Source: Chlorops oryzae | Lineage: Eukaryota > Arthropoda > Insecta > Diptera > Chloropidae | Assembly (NCBI GenBank): GCA_020466095.1 | Contig: CM035806.1 | Coordinates: 57,888,884 to 57,952,883, forward strand | Direction: 5' to 3' | Length of the DNA: 64,000 bases | Made by a program: the position numbers and the translations under genes | Notes under the pieces: model-generated | What the model was told of the DNA's origin: nothing | The model's database searches: none | What the model saw: only the letters and a program-made list of their open reading frames with translations | In this document: piece by piece, positions 36,501-50,700 of the stretch | How the letters are laid out: the number at the start of each line of letters is the position of its first letter | Numbering within the stretch: position 1 is the stretch's first letter

Positions 36501-39500
36501 GAACCTATGTATATATGATTTTTCGGCGCGCGGGAAATTATATATAGCGAATCGATCTATGTAGATATAGAGACGCGTGATTTAAGTTAAAACTTCAATA
36601 TAATTTTCCTCATATATTTTTTGGATTAAATACTTGGATTTTGAATATGCACTTTTCTAACAAACATATGCAAACGTACCTTCAGAATCAGGAACTGAAT
36701 TTGAGGATGGTTTGAAAATCCGGCTCAAAGGACCAATGTTTTGTGTGTGATTCTGAATGGCTACCAATGTTAAATGTAGGTGACTGTGTTGTGTGCCAAT
36801 ATGAAGTGTAGATAAATCCTTATGAAAAATGACTCCAAATCAAAAATGAAATTTGGCCCTGTTTGGGCTGCGATCGAGGCGAATTTTTGCGGATAAAAGA
36901 AAAGAGGGGAATTAGCTGAATTCCCTCAGACCTGTGGATACTCACGACAACAATACGGGTCCAAAGCCAGAGAATTTCCGGATGGTTAGATTTTTTCGCA
37001 GAACTTATATTTTTATTCTTTTTCCGGGTTTTACAATTAAACGAGAGAATAGATCTTTATGTTGCCGAATATGTTCGGATTAAAATTCTGTTTCAACAAT
37101 TTATATATAAAAAAAAGAAAACTTCACACTTGAAGATTACAATTAAAAGTGATTCGATATAATTCAATGCAAACGCGTGTACAGCGGTTAAATATGAAAA
37201 TTGCTAATTGATTATGAAAAGCAAACGCGTGTATTCTATCGAACCGGCGGAAGCAAAGGAGAGCCGCGCGAACTACTCATTTCCTATTTTTGACAGCTAA
37301 ATCGAGAAAAAAGGTAGTGTCAGACTGGCTCCTCAGGTTCGTCTCGCCAGGGATGCATTTCGCGTGGAAAAGACCCCAAAAACCAAAGGAGGTGTTTTAT
37401 TCGAAATGAAAAATGGCCCAAAACTAGAAAATAAAACGGCCGTTATGGAATTTAAAAAAATTTAAAAAAGGCCCCAATTTTGGGGTATTTTTGCATAATG
37501 CATTATTGCCCCACTTTGAAAAATGGAAAAAGCCCCAAATTTGGGGCAATTTTGCATTATGAAAAATTACCCCAAATCAAAAAATAAAAAAGGCCCCAAA
37601 TGTAACATCATTTTTGAATAATGCAAAATGGCCCCAAAAAAATTAAAAAAGGCCCCGAAAAAAAAAAGAAAAATCGCCCTTAACACGAATGTGTTGTCGT
37701 TTTCAATACAAAATTTTGGGTCCGTTTTGCATTTTCTGTTTGGAGCCATTTCGCATTGGGGCCATTTTTAAGGGAGCCGGTACAAAGACATAAGTGTCGC
37801 TACTTCAGCTCCAAAATCACTTGAGCGAAATCCAAAGCTGGTTATCTAAATGGCGAATCAAAATAAATGAGCTTTAATATCAACATATTAATTTCACGCT
37901 CAATAGAAAAGTTTCTCCCGACATTTTCCTTAATAACGTACGCATCCCACAATGTGAGGAAGTCACATATCTCGGTATTTATGTGGACAAAAGACTAGCA
38001 TATTGCATAAGCCAAGAGAACTCAAAAGAAAATTAAAGCCAACAGCTTGCACTGGTTAATAAATAGCCGCTTCCCCTCTAAAGCTTGAATATAAAATACT
38101 TCTATACATCCAAGTTATAAAACCAATACGGACGTATGGTTTACAATTGTATGGAAATGCCAGCTCTTCGAATATAGAAATCCTGCAAAGAGCACTGCCC
38201 AAGATCCTTAGGACTATAACAGGAGCTCCTTGGTTTGTTTCGAATGAACGGATCCATAAAGAGCTCATTGTTAAACTGGTTAAAACAGAGTTCACCAAAT
38301 CAAAGATAAATATTTCAATAAATTTCCCAGACGTATAAATCCACTTGCCCGTGAATTATCGAACGCACCGTACTCTTCGAGATTGAAAAGAATTAACCGA
38401 CCAGCAACTATAAATCGCTCTACAACAGTAGGTGCATTCCATGCACATCCATCAACTCAGCTTCCCTAGCTGATCGTCAACTCGGTGGGTGCACTCTATG
38501 CACCCTTGCTATCTACGCGTACCCTAGCTGCTTAAAATCGTCCTTACCGCAAACAACACCGTCAATATTACATGTGTTTCTTCACACACCAGCAAAGCCT
38601 AGATTTTCGGTATTCGAGGCCCGCAATGAACTAGTTACCTAAGTCATAAACTTTTCAATTAAGCAAATGCTTTGTGATTTGTAATTTTGTCAAATTGGAA
38701 GATTTAAAAACTTATTGCTAGACTCCTATCTTAAAGGAGTGATCTAATAAATAATAAAACGTTTAAAAAAAAATGTGTAAGAGACAAATCACTGTGCGAC
38801 GGCACCGCCGTGCAGCTCTTTAAGCAAACCCCAATGCGAACGGCAAAACTTCTGGAACAATTGCTTCGAAACATCAGGGAGCACAGGAACATACAAAATT
38901 CCTGCACAGATTGTTTTATAGTACTGCAACAAAAGGAAAATCACACTCTTCAATACAATGCAAAAACTGCTATCAGTTATTATTCTCTTCTAAATCTCAT
39001 CGCAAGCACTGTTTAAGACGATCCAGTAGGTTTTAGAGCAGGAAAATAATGTATTGTTTATATGTAACCCTCAGAATCATCATTGAAGCAACCATAGAGT
39101 TTACCTCTCCACTTTATATAATATTGATAGACGAGCGATCTATTGATAGGTCATGTATATGGTAAACTCGAACAAACAAAGGTTTGCCTGAAATAATAAT
39201 CAAGATATTTTTATTCTTCAAAAGAAATCTTATTTAATCGATCTTACATGGGTATTGCATTTGTGTTGCGATATGAAGAGAATTAAGAAAAAAACATATT
39301 TTATTACGAAAGAACTTTGGCAACTAAAATTCTCATATTCCGTTAAACATACGTGCTTCGGCTTATATATTATTTTTCGATAACCGTTTTCACTCTTTGA
39401 TTTTTCTTCGCATCCTTTCTTTTTCTCTTGTGCTTTGGCTCCCCGTTTGATCACCTTTTAGAAAACTTGGAATCCCAGTTCTCAGATGAATACGATTGTA

Positions 39501-42500
39501 TTGAGGAGGACATGCCGGTACCCGAGAGGACATATTGTGGACCTCGTATAAAATTTCCACTTACAAAAAATGATGTTGACAATTTAATAGACTTCTTCCG
39601 CAAAAAGAAAGTAAGTTATTTGTCGCTCCTGTGGCTAACACATTTCTAGTGACTATAAATATTTGACTTTAGTCGAACATCTTACATGCTAAATACGTTG
39701 GTGCTATCCTCTGTGAGGCTGCATCAAAATTAAAGCGTCTACCAAACCTAAACCAGTCTTCAACAGCCATGTCAAAACAGGTTACAATAGTCGGTGACCT
39801 GCATGGCAAGCTGGACGATCTTTTAGTTGTCTTTCACAAGGTTGAAAAGAATTTCTGGCCTAATTTAGTTCGATATAATTCAACACAGTCTTATGTTTCA
39901 GAATGGTCTTCCCTCAACTGAAAATCCCTATATTTTTAATGGAGACTTCGTTGATCGTGGCAAGAAAGGTCTTGAAGTCTTTCTTCTGTTGCTCACTTGC
40001 TTCTTGGCATTTCCAGGTACGGTTTTCTTGAACCGCGGGAATCATGAAGATACCGTAATGAATGCAAGGTATGGATTTATACGAGAAGTACAACAAAAAT
40101 ACAAGGTAAGTCTCAAAATTAATGAATTCATTTGTCAGTTGACCAAAAAATTTAGTCCTACCGGTCTATATGGACAATAGGAGGAACCAAATGAACTGTT
40201 CAATTTTTTGAGTCGTTTTCCGGAATAGACATGGGATACTGCAAGGAACTGATGTTATGATGTTATGCAAAAAGATTTTGTGATTATTTAAGTAGGACTA
40301 ATATGGTAACCTCAACAAGACGTTTATGCTCATACTATCAACTACTTTGCAGGCCGGTATTTAATGTTGAACCCAATTTATCTCGTTGTGTTTACTAACG
40401 AAAAAAAAAAGAAATTATATCAAACAGCAAATTGTTATTGAATGGAGAAGGAATGCAAATTGCTTATTTCGCTTTTACTCCCCCACTAAGAAAGTAATAT
40501 CTTTGCCAATTATCCATAGATTATGAAGGTTAATCTCATTGTATTGTGTTAGGAAGAGACTTTAATTATAAAATGCAAAACCATTACTTTGCATGTGATG
40601 GATTTTTAAGATTCCGATGAAGGAAACATTTTATAAATTTTTGTTAATAATACGTAAAGACTGTCCCAGAAATAACTGTCCTTTTGTTTTTTTTTTTTTG
40701 CAAAAAAACCAATGATGGTTTTTTAAAAATTCTTTCAGTTTATTATTAAGTGAACATTACAAAATAAATAAAAATTTTAAATACACTGAAAAAAATACAC
40801 TTAAAAAATATTATACACTTTTTATTAAGGTCCTCTATTAGGTTTTTTACCGACCTTTCGTTCACCTTGATGTATGCCCGACGCCATTTATGTCGAAATA
40901 TTTCGATGTTCTTCGCAGTATGTTTGGTCTTCTTAAGGTTCCTTTTCATTAAAGCCCAATATTTTTCGATTGGACGAAGTTCGGGGCAATTCGGAGGATT
41001 TGCTTCTCTTGGTACCACAGTGATATTATTGGCTTAGTACCAATCCATCGTTCTTTGGGCGTAGTGAGATGTTGCTAGGTCAGGCCAAAATAGTACTGAA
41101 CCTTGTCGTTGACGTATAAAAGGTAGCAAACGCCGGTCCAGACACTCTCTGATGTAAATTTCGGTGTTGATTGTGCGATCCGTCACAAATTCCTTACTTC
41201 GAAGGCCACATTTGCAAATGGCCTGCCACACCATGTATTTATTTGGAAATTTGGTATGTTTTTCGGTGATAAATTTAGAGGATGCTCCACCCCTTCTAAC
41301 CGCAGTATAATATCCGTGTCCAGGTAACTGCTTGAAATCCGCTTTGCAATATGTTTCATCGTCCATGATCACGCAATCAAATTTGGGCAGGTAATCGCGA
41401 TACAGTTTTCGAGCCCTCCTCTTGGCTTCGCCGTCCTTTTCTTCTGATCTATCAGGTACTTTTTGTACTTTATAGCTCCTTAGGTTGCAAAATTTTTTAA
41501 TCCGTTGAACACTTGACTTCGATGTTCCCGCTTTTGCTGCCATATCACGAACCGAAGTGCCTGGATTCTGAGTAAACAGCCGCTTAACGTTCTGGGCCCC
41601 GCTTGGTTCGCTGGACCACTTTTTCTCCCTGATCCTGGTGTTTTTGATAAGGGGTAAGCTGTCTGTATCGTTTTATGGTCCTACCGACAGTTTTTTTGCA
41701 CACGCCAACTTCCATAGCGATCTTTTTGTACGTGGTGTTTGGATTTTCCAGGTGTTTGTAAATAATTGCTTTCCGCTTTTCTTCTTGTTGAGAAGACATC
41801 TTTTCAGTAGCTCTTTTATTTTGCGAATGAGTATTTTTTTTTTAATCTGCAATATTTATACTTTATTTAGGTACCAAATATGTTGCTCTAGAGTTAACAC
41901 TTTTTTATAAATAGCCTAAAAACAAAAGGACAGTTATTTCTGGGACAGTCCTTATGTGTTTTTTGATGTTTAAACGTCTACAGAATCTAATTTTTACCGA
42001 TCTTAAAACTATATAAAACAAGTAAAGGTACTTTTAGACGACGGTTTTTTTCCAAATGAACTGACATATGTAAACACAAAGAAATTGAACGCATTCTAAT
42101 TCCATGAATACATTTAGAAAAATGGACGGATCTATTTGACGGCACACATTCAAGAGATATATCGTCTAAGAGTACCTTAAGGGCGTCAAAGTCAGGTGAG
42201 CAAGGAAATATAATACTCGAGACAGGCATGTTTGTTTGAGCATTCAATAAAACAGGCTTCATATAATTGTCTTTGTTCGATTTTATATTTTAACCGCCCA
42301 TTTGCAACGCCCACTTTCCACTTTCCAATTTTAAGAAATTTAATCGGAGGCTTGAATATAAGCCTGTTTTTAAAGTTTCTGATGGGTCCGAGATCCGTGA
42401 ATGATGGGGTGAACTTTCACGCAACTGATATCCAGTTATCCTAAATTAGAACAAGGAAATGAAAGTAGTCCATGTGTAACTAAGAAATATAGTTTCGGTT

Positions 42501-44717
42501 ACAGATGGTGTTTTTTATTATTTGATCAGTATCGATCGGAGTACCTCTTAGATCAATGTCTTTCTTCGGGCTATATATTTTTAGAGTTATGTTTATATTT
42601 AAATGGCATAGATAAAGAGGACAGAATGGGCATAAGTTATGTGTGAGTATCGTTCCAATATCTCTGGGCTCGTTTCTTATCCGTCAAATCGCCTGCAGCG
42701 ATAAGCTGGCCCTATGAGGCACTCGCTGAAACGTAATTCCATCTACCGTTATATCTTTTCCTCTCACTCACTCTATTTGACTGGTTTCCTTACTTTCTAC
42801 TTTTGCCATATCCACACTAAAGCTAGAAACAGTCGCCGCGTATCGTAACGTGACATGTCATCTGATTCAACCCAATATATGGGAAATTTTTATATCGGCC
42901 AGTCATAGCGTATCGTAACGTAACGTGACGGACGAGCTATGAAGGGTCGATATACACATTTCCCATATACTGGGTTGAATCAGTTGACACTCAACGTTAC
43001 GATATAATACGCGGCGACTCTTTATAGCTTTATTGTTTATCTTTCTGCTTTTAACACTTTTTCCGCCTTGTACACGTATATTAAGCGAAACTCAGAGAAG
43101 CTGTTAAAACTTATTGAAGAAGTGTACCGATGGCTTCCACTGGGCACAATTGTCAACAACGGAGTTTTAGTGGTTCATGGTGGAATCTCCGATACAACAG
43201 ATCTAGATGTACTAAAAAATATGAATCGTGGCAAGGTAACAATAAATCTAAACTATGGTGCGAAAGGGGAATTGTCTATATTTTCTCTTGAATATTTCCA
43301 GTTTGTTTCCATTTTGCGACCGCCTTTTGACACATCATCCGAAGCTCTTAATAAATTTGAGTGGAAGCAGGTAAAGTCACAGTCAATAAGTATTCTAAAT
43401 TTCTAAAGATTTTCGCTAAAGGTCTTTGATATTATGTGGAGTGATCCCAAACATACAGACGGTTGTGTACTTAATAATTTGCGGGGCGCTGGCACGTGCT
43501 TTGGTCCCGATGTTACTAATAGCTTTTTGTCCCAATATAAGCTTAAATATCTTGTGAGATCTCATGAATGCAAGCCCGAAGGATACGAGTTCACGCATTC
43601 TGAAAGGGTGATAAACAATTAACATTGAAATTTTGTCATTTTCGAATTAGAGTGTATTTCAGGTTATAACAATATTTTCCGCCTCCAACTATTATGCTGT
43701 GGGTTCTAATAAGGGGGCCTATCTCAAATTTAATCCACAATTAGAACCTCACTTTGTACAATACATTTCGGCGGCGTCACGCATCCGACAATGGACTTTC
43801 AACCAGAGAGTTTTAGGGATAGAAAGCTCGGCATTGCGCGAATTGGGAGCACGATTGCGAGATCATCGGAAAGAGCTGGAAAGAGAATTCCAAAAATATG
43901 ACCTGAATTCCACAGGTAGGTATATTCCTAGGTAATTTTTAGAATTTTCAAAACTAACCCCTTCGTAATTTACCTTAAGTATCTGATATTTATGTATTTT
44001 TGACAAAATATAACCTTTAAAGCGCTATTTAAAGGCAGAAAATCACATCCACTCATACAATTAACTGTTATCTCTACAATGATCTTTAAAAGGTTCTTGA
44101 TCAATACAAATTAATAAAGTAATTTAACAAAATTAGATATCTCAACTTGGAAAATAGTTTAAGATTCTTATCCCCTTATTTCCAAATTTGAATTCACTGA
44201 GCATACGGATTGAATTGATAAGAAGTGGAGAAAAGTATGAATTTCGAAATTGGTCGATTTCTTGGTTCAAATATGTGTTTTTGTGGATGTGTGCTTCTGT
44301 TCTTTTAGATAGGTATGTATATAACTGGAATTTCGCGCTTCTTTGGGGCATGTTGTTGCGTGTGTGCCAATGTCGGCTACGTTTTCCTGCGCGTATATGC
44401 GTCTTTTGTATACACCCAGTAGGAAATATCCAGCTGACCTTTACGATGACATTAGTATGTAAATGGGTCGCGTAGTGATATTTATAAAGAAATGGTATTG
44501 AACATCACGCCGGATGAAGTCATCGGCACGGAACGAGAATGTCCGCGATAGCAAAAAAAGTATTTGAGGGCTGCACAGGCTCTATTATCTCTCAATGCCT
44601 ATCTTTATAAATCGTTTGAAATCTCTCCCTCTCTCTCTCCCTCTCCCTCTTTCCCTGTCTCCCTCTCTCTGTCACCATCCCTCTCTCTGTCTCCCTCCCT
44701 CTCTCTGTCTCCCTCCG

Positions 44718-44750
<33 letters not shown>

Positions 44751-47700
44751 CTCTTTCTCTCCCTCACTCTCTCTGTGTGTGTCTTTCTCTCCCTCTCTCT
44801 CTGTGTGTCTCTTTCTCTCTCTATCTCTCTCTCTCTTTTCTCTCTCTCTCTCTCTGTCTCCCCGCTCCTAAGTGCAGGAAACTCGAGTTGTGAGAGAGAG
44901 GATTTCATCGTAATTTCTCGTGTATTCCGATGTTTTCTAAAAATCTTTCTGCTTTTACAATTACTCTTCCGCTTTACAAGGAATCGAACCCATGATCTTC
45001 GAATTGTGAGGCCAGTTTGCATGCAACACGCTACAGCTCGCAAATGCTCTCCTCACGCCAACACCCTATTTCAATTTAAGCAGCTAATGAGATTCGAGCA
45101 AAATGAGCTCAAAATGGATATGACAATCGCGAATGACTTTTTCACTCCACCTCGCTTACATTATCATGCTGAGCATTTCACCGAGGAGTCCGCTCTTAAG
45201 GCCGCTTGGACTTCTTCACCGCCGACCTAATATTCTGCTAGGCAAATTCGTGTTTGAGTTTCTTTACGTGTTAACATTTGTTTCCCTGACCTAGTGACAG
45301 GCGTCTCATTAGCGCCTTTCGCTGATCTTAGGTGACTAGCAATTTCTCTAGCACCAAATATATCAATGAAGGCACAGGCTACTATCGATATTGCAACTCA
45401 ACGGTGCACTATTGTCCAAACATTTACTAATTGGCATAAATTCAAATTTTTTATGGTTTTATATTTTAAAGTTGAGTTTTTTTTTTCCAAGTATAAATAC
45501 TTAAGATAGAAAAAATATATACTGATTTAGTCAGCAGATTAAGCAGAAATTTGAGTTGACATAAATTTCGGAAAAATATCAACCGATTTTGAGCGAGAAT
45601 ATTTCTTTAAACTTTAAAGCGGAGATTAAGTTCAAAAATGGAAAAAATCATCAAGGGGTTTTAAATAAGTGGCTTCAAAAGTTTTTGTCCAGTTGTTTGT
45701 TTTTGTCTGTTTGTGTAATATTTTGCTCAAGTGTAATTCAGTACGAAACGTAAACATAATCTTTGTGTTTTAGAGGAGTAGAATTATTGTAGTGCACGCG
45801 ATTGCAAAAAGTTGTGATTTACATGTTATTAATTAAAGTGTTTAGAATAAAGTGTTATTAAAATATTTTGGCCGTTTTGGCCCCATTTGAAAATATTCTT
45901 AATTTTTAGCAACCTTTCAATTGCAAAATGAAGAAAAAGTTCAAGTTTGTCTGGATGGGTGGTGTGAAGTGATTGTGGCCGATTTAGATGCATTTTTCAG
46001 GATGTGTTCATACTCCTAAATGTAATCTCCGTGCAAAATTGAAAGGCATTCTGACGAAAGGAAAAAGTTTCATACGGAAAATTCATGTTGGGTTGTATGG
46101 GCGGTAGGTGGTAGGCGTGGCCGATTAAGATGAATTTTTCAGGACGTCTTCCTACCTTTAAATGTAAGCTCCGTGCAGAATTTCACGATATTCTGGGGAA
46201 AGGAAAAAGTTTTATTTGAAATATTTGTTTTGGATTGTATGGGCGGTGAGTGGTGGGCGTGGCCGATTTGTACGAAACTTCATATGTTTCTAAATTTTGT
46301 TAATAGAAGCCACCACATAAAGTTTGAGCGAAATGTCTTGTGTCTAAGAATTAATTCCAATAATATTGGATTTGGGATCATAGTGCGGTGGCTAGATAAA
46401 TATCTAGGAAACGTAAGTCCCTAGCTTTAGTGTAGCACATGCATACTGGCCTCACAATCCGGAGATCGCGGGTTCGATTCCTAGTCGAGCCACACAAAAA
46501 TTGTAAAAAAGGGATTTATAGAACAATTTAAAGTATTAAAAGAAAATACACGAAGAGAGAGCTCTCTCTCAAAACTCCAACCTTCCTGCACTCAGGAGAG
46601 TTTCCAAGTTATCAAACGAGTTCTATAAATAGACATTTAGAGAGAAAAAAACAATGAAGGATTTTTCTTTAGAGTAAACGAACTACGTTATTTGAAACAA
46701 ACGAAATCCTTCATTTAAAATAACTGAAACTTTCCAAACGAAGTTCAGTTGGCTCTTTTTTCGTTTGCTTTGAACGAATTATTTCTTTGCGTGTACAATT
46801 TTATCCATTTATCCAAATATAGCAGCACTATTTTTATGACGAAAGCCAAACACAAAGCGTACGTAGGACAAAGACCCCTCTATCTACCCCGAACGTCTCT
46901 TGCATACAAACTACCTTTGCCGCGTTGATTTGGCGCCTATATGAACAGCAATTAGTGCAACGGATCGCCACCAACACAAAAATTATGAATAGGTAGATGC
47001 TTTGCTAGAAGAGAGTAATTAAAACGAATGCTGTGTCGCTTTGTTAGCACGCATTAATGTTAAACATTAGTTGTGCGTAGGGCAGATGGATCCGTGGCGT
47101 ATTGGTCCGAAGGATCGACTTGAAATCCCCGCTCAGGCGAATAAATGTCGGAGAGTGTTAAAATTAGCGAAAACAAAATAAATGTGAAGGAAAAAAAATT
47201 TGCCAGCAAGACTTGCTTGGCTTCACCAATACATTCTGAGAATTTCATGCACAAAATTTTTCCAAAAATTCCTTTGATTTAGAAACCTTGATATTATTTT
47301 TATTTACAAAAGGCGCCGTTGAAAGTACTATATAAAATGTATTGAAAATACATGTCTTCATTCGCTTGCAAAGTGGAAGGCTAAAATTGCGTATAAAATT
47401 ACGACTCTTCCTTGGAAGTTACATCGTAATGTTCAATTCGACAGCGTTGTGGATAGACGAGGGACCGGTCCCCGCCACCAGTAAAATCGCTACCGTTGTG
47501 GTGGCTCGACTGACTACAGAGTTTTGAGCGATTTACAGGCTATGTAAATGGACTTGGGTGTTACCAGCGTTCTTTGTTTGTGTGTGTATGTTTGTGCGTG
47601 CATGCACGTTACGGCGCACAGTGGGGAAGCCTCATATAGTTTTTGGAAAAAAGTAGAAGGAGTAGTCCAATGAAAGTAAAAATTGGCACACAGCTATAGC

Positions 47701-50700
47701 TTTTTTCGCTAAAATGCGTTGAAATTTGCAAAACTCCGTTAGCCAATTTGTAAGTTTTACAAAATATTGGTAAAAATTGGTGAATTTAATTGCTTAAACT
47801 GAAAGAAGAGACTCTTACCTTTCACTTTTTTGCAGTGAGCCGATGTAGGTAGACGTAGCTACTTTTTTTTCTCTAACGAAAATTTCAAAACTTTTTTTTT
47901 TAGTGCACTTTTGTGTCGCACATATCTATTCAACCACTTATGTCAATCTGTTAGTTTATATTTTTTGTGAAAAATTAAATGTTATATATAAATAATTATA
48001 TCAATAAAACTGCATAAGCAAACATTTCTTTCATATACATGTTACTAAATTACATGCAAATTTTCTTTACTTTTTGCCGTAGAATTTTCAGCTGAACTCA
48101 CATAACTCTTTTGAAGGCAAAGTATAAGATTTTACGGAAACCAATTTCAGATTTCTCTTAGTCAAACTATCTTCTATCAAACTGCATCATTAATTTTTGA
48201 ATAGCATTAGTCAAAAAAGTGACTTTTTTCCGCAAGTTCCCCACTGCGCGGCGTCTGCTTTCCAGTGACTTTAAATTTTATTCATGTGACCTTAAAGTGC
48301 TCTGATGTACCAAAAATCTGGGTATTCCTTTGATAAGCCATCGCAACGTCAACGGCCATCGCAATGATAGGTAGAAGTAAATTTGTTTAAAACTTTTTTT
48401 TTTTTGTTGACAAAATAGATTCATAAGAAGAATTTTTAATCTGGCATGCGAAAACCATGGCGGAACGTGAAATGGGACCACAAAGTCTAATTCGTTATTT
48501 TCGACTTTAAGGTAGAAGTAGGCAATGAAAAATTAAAAAAAATTTTGTCATAGTGTAATTTAGACCAAAAGTGATTAGGCCATTTTGTTAAAAATTAAAC
48601 AAATTTCCGGAAAAGTTCATTGAAATCTTCTAAGCCAATGGTTGGATCGAAAGATGTTCTAGGCATCGTTGATAGAAAATTTTATTATCCTTCATTTTAT
48701 AGCTAAGAACTTCAAATCGGCTAAGTATGTCAGGAGATAATTGGAATTTACCAACCATACTTTTTTTCAAAACTCAAAAAACGGAAAACAGCCTATGTTA
48801 TATCTCGAAAACTGTTCTACCTTAAAATTATCTGACTACATATTCGGATTTAGCAGAAAATTTAACTTAAGAAATGACCGTCAGATGGTACAAGGAAAAC
48901 TTTTTAACGCCTAATTTTGTTGTCAATGAAATTATTTTATAAAGCAAATCAAAAATACAAATTAATTTTAACAAAAATTTTTAATTAAAAAAAAACCATG
49001 AAAAAAAAATATTAAAAATTTTTTACTTGCAAATTACAGTAACATTTTGTCTTGTCTTTTGGAAAAGAAACAGTAAACAAATAGTAATATGATTAATCGA
49101 CAAGAATTTTGCTATGAATAATTTTGCTTAAATTAAAAATTTTTCAGAAAACTGAACATTGATACAGAAATGGAAAAGAATTTTCCAAGTCATATTTTTC
49201 GTAAACTAGTGTTAATAAAATTATAAGAACTCATATTTTTTTCAGTAGAAATTGGGAAAAAAACTTTTTCACTTCTTGCGAAATACGCTTTTTACATATA
49301 CAAACATGTTTCGCTAATCTACGCAAAATATAAAGAACTGACAAGCAAGCATCATAACAAAGCAAAAATTTAATAATCGTTAATCTTTGTCTTAACTTTC
49401 AAACGCACATCTATGGACCGTAGATCAGAAAAGGCAAAACCAAAACAAACAATGGAAAAACGGTGTTCTTTTTTGTTTACTGCTTTTTTAAAATGCTGTA
49501 CTTTGAAATGTACAATGGCTGGGAATGGGTAGACACGCAAGATAATTATATAAAAAGGATCGGCTGACTCCCAAACTAATTCCAAACTTGGCCAGTCAAA
49601 GTGCGTGGCGAATGTAGAAAAAATCGCTCTGTTAACAATTCGTAAAAGGAAGATTTGAGTAGATGTAAAATTGCATTTAATTCAAACGTTTTCATCAACT
49701 AAGCCCAGTTAAATTCAGAATATAATATGAATACAACATTTTAGGAACAATGCTTCATGCGAACACATATCAATAATGATAAATTTCCTGTTTGGTACTG
49801 TTATAGGCTTCATTCCTGTAAGCAATTGGTGCGAATCAATGGAGCAAATAACAAATCTTGGGTTGCCCTGGCGTCTTTTGAAGGAAAAACTAGCACCTTC
49901 GCCCGATGATATTAATTCACACAGAATCAACTATTTATCGACACTACAGCTTTTGGACACTGATATCATAGTAGGTGCTTCTTTTTTTTTATATTTCGTA
50001 CTTCATTTTTCTGTATTTAGATTCAGGCACAAGAGGCTGATACCAGCGTTTCTGATTCACTTTACAAAAACAAAAACAGTTTAGAGGCAATTTTTCACAT
50101 ATTAGATAAGGATTGTTCTGGTAAGTTTAGACTCCATGTGGCAATGCACATTTAAGGCTTTTTTATATTTTCTGATTTCCAAAACTAACAAGAGCCTCAA
50201 GTGCGCACGGTAACATCGGGCCTTAAAGTCTAGACATTTCTTTTTATTACTGCACCATCTTCCCTGATGCGCTTAGGTCATATATCACTCGATGAATTTG
50301 GAGAAGTTTGTGATCTGCTATCAAATCACTTCCACCGTACATCTACGCGTGAAGATCTTTTACAAACGTGTAAACTGATGGATATCAATGGAGACGGACT
50401 TGTAGATTTGAATGAGTTTCTCGAAGCCTTCCGTTTGTGCAATCAAACACATCAGACTTGCAGCGTCCGAATGGGCAATGAAGTTCCTAGACTACCTGCT
50501 ATGGTAACTGCAGCGTCTAGCAACGGTCTTACATCGCCACTTCAAAGTGAACATGATATTTCTAATAGCTCAAGGACATTTACACTTACTGCAAAATCAG
50601 AACGTAAGTATACTGATTGCTTGATAGCAAAAATGATGAAAAAGGCAGTTCACAAAGAATACTTTATATATTTAATCGATTTTGAATTGTAACTGCAAAA

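Noticed and set aside
44564..45230. Open frames of 109 to 211 codons on both strands
   Set aside because: Products of the CT/GA microsatellite joined to SINE sequence; no family features.
46440..46495. Possible tRNA gene (B-box GGGTTCGATTCC)
   Set aside because: No proper cloverleaf with paired acceptor stem, and a second copy with a shared non-tRNA body exists at 44.87-45.05 kb; it is a SINE head.
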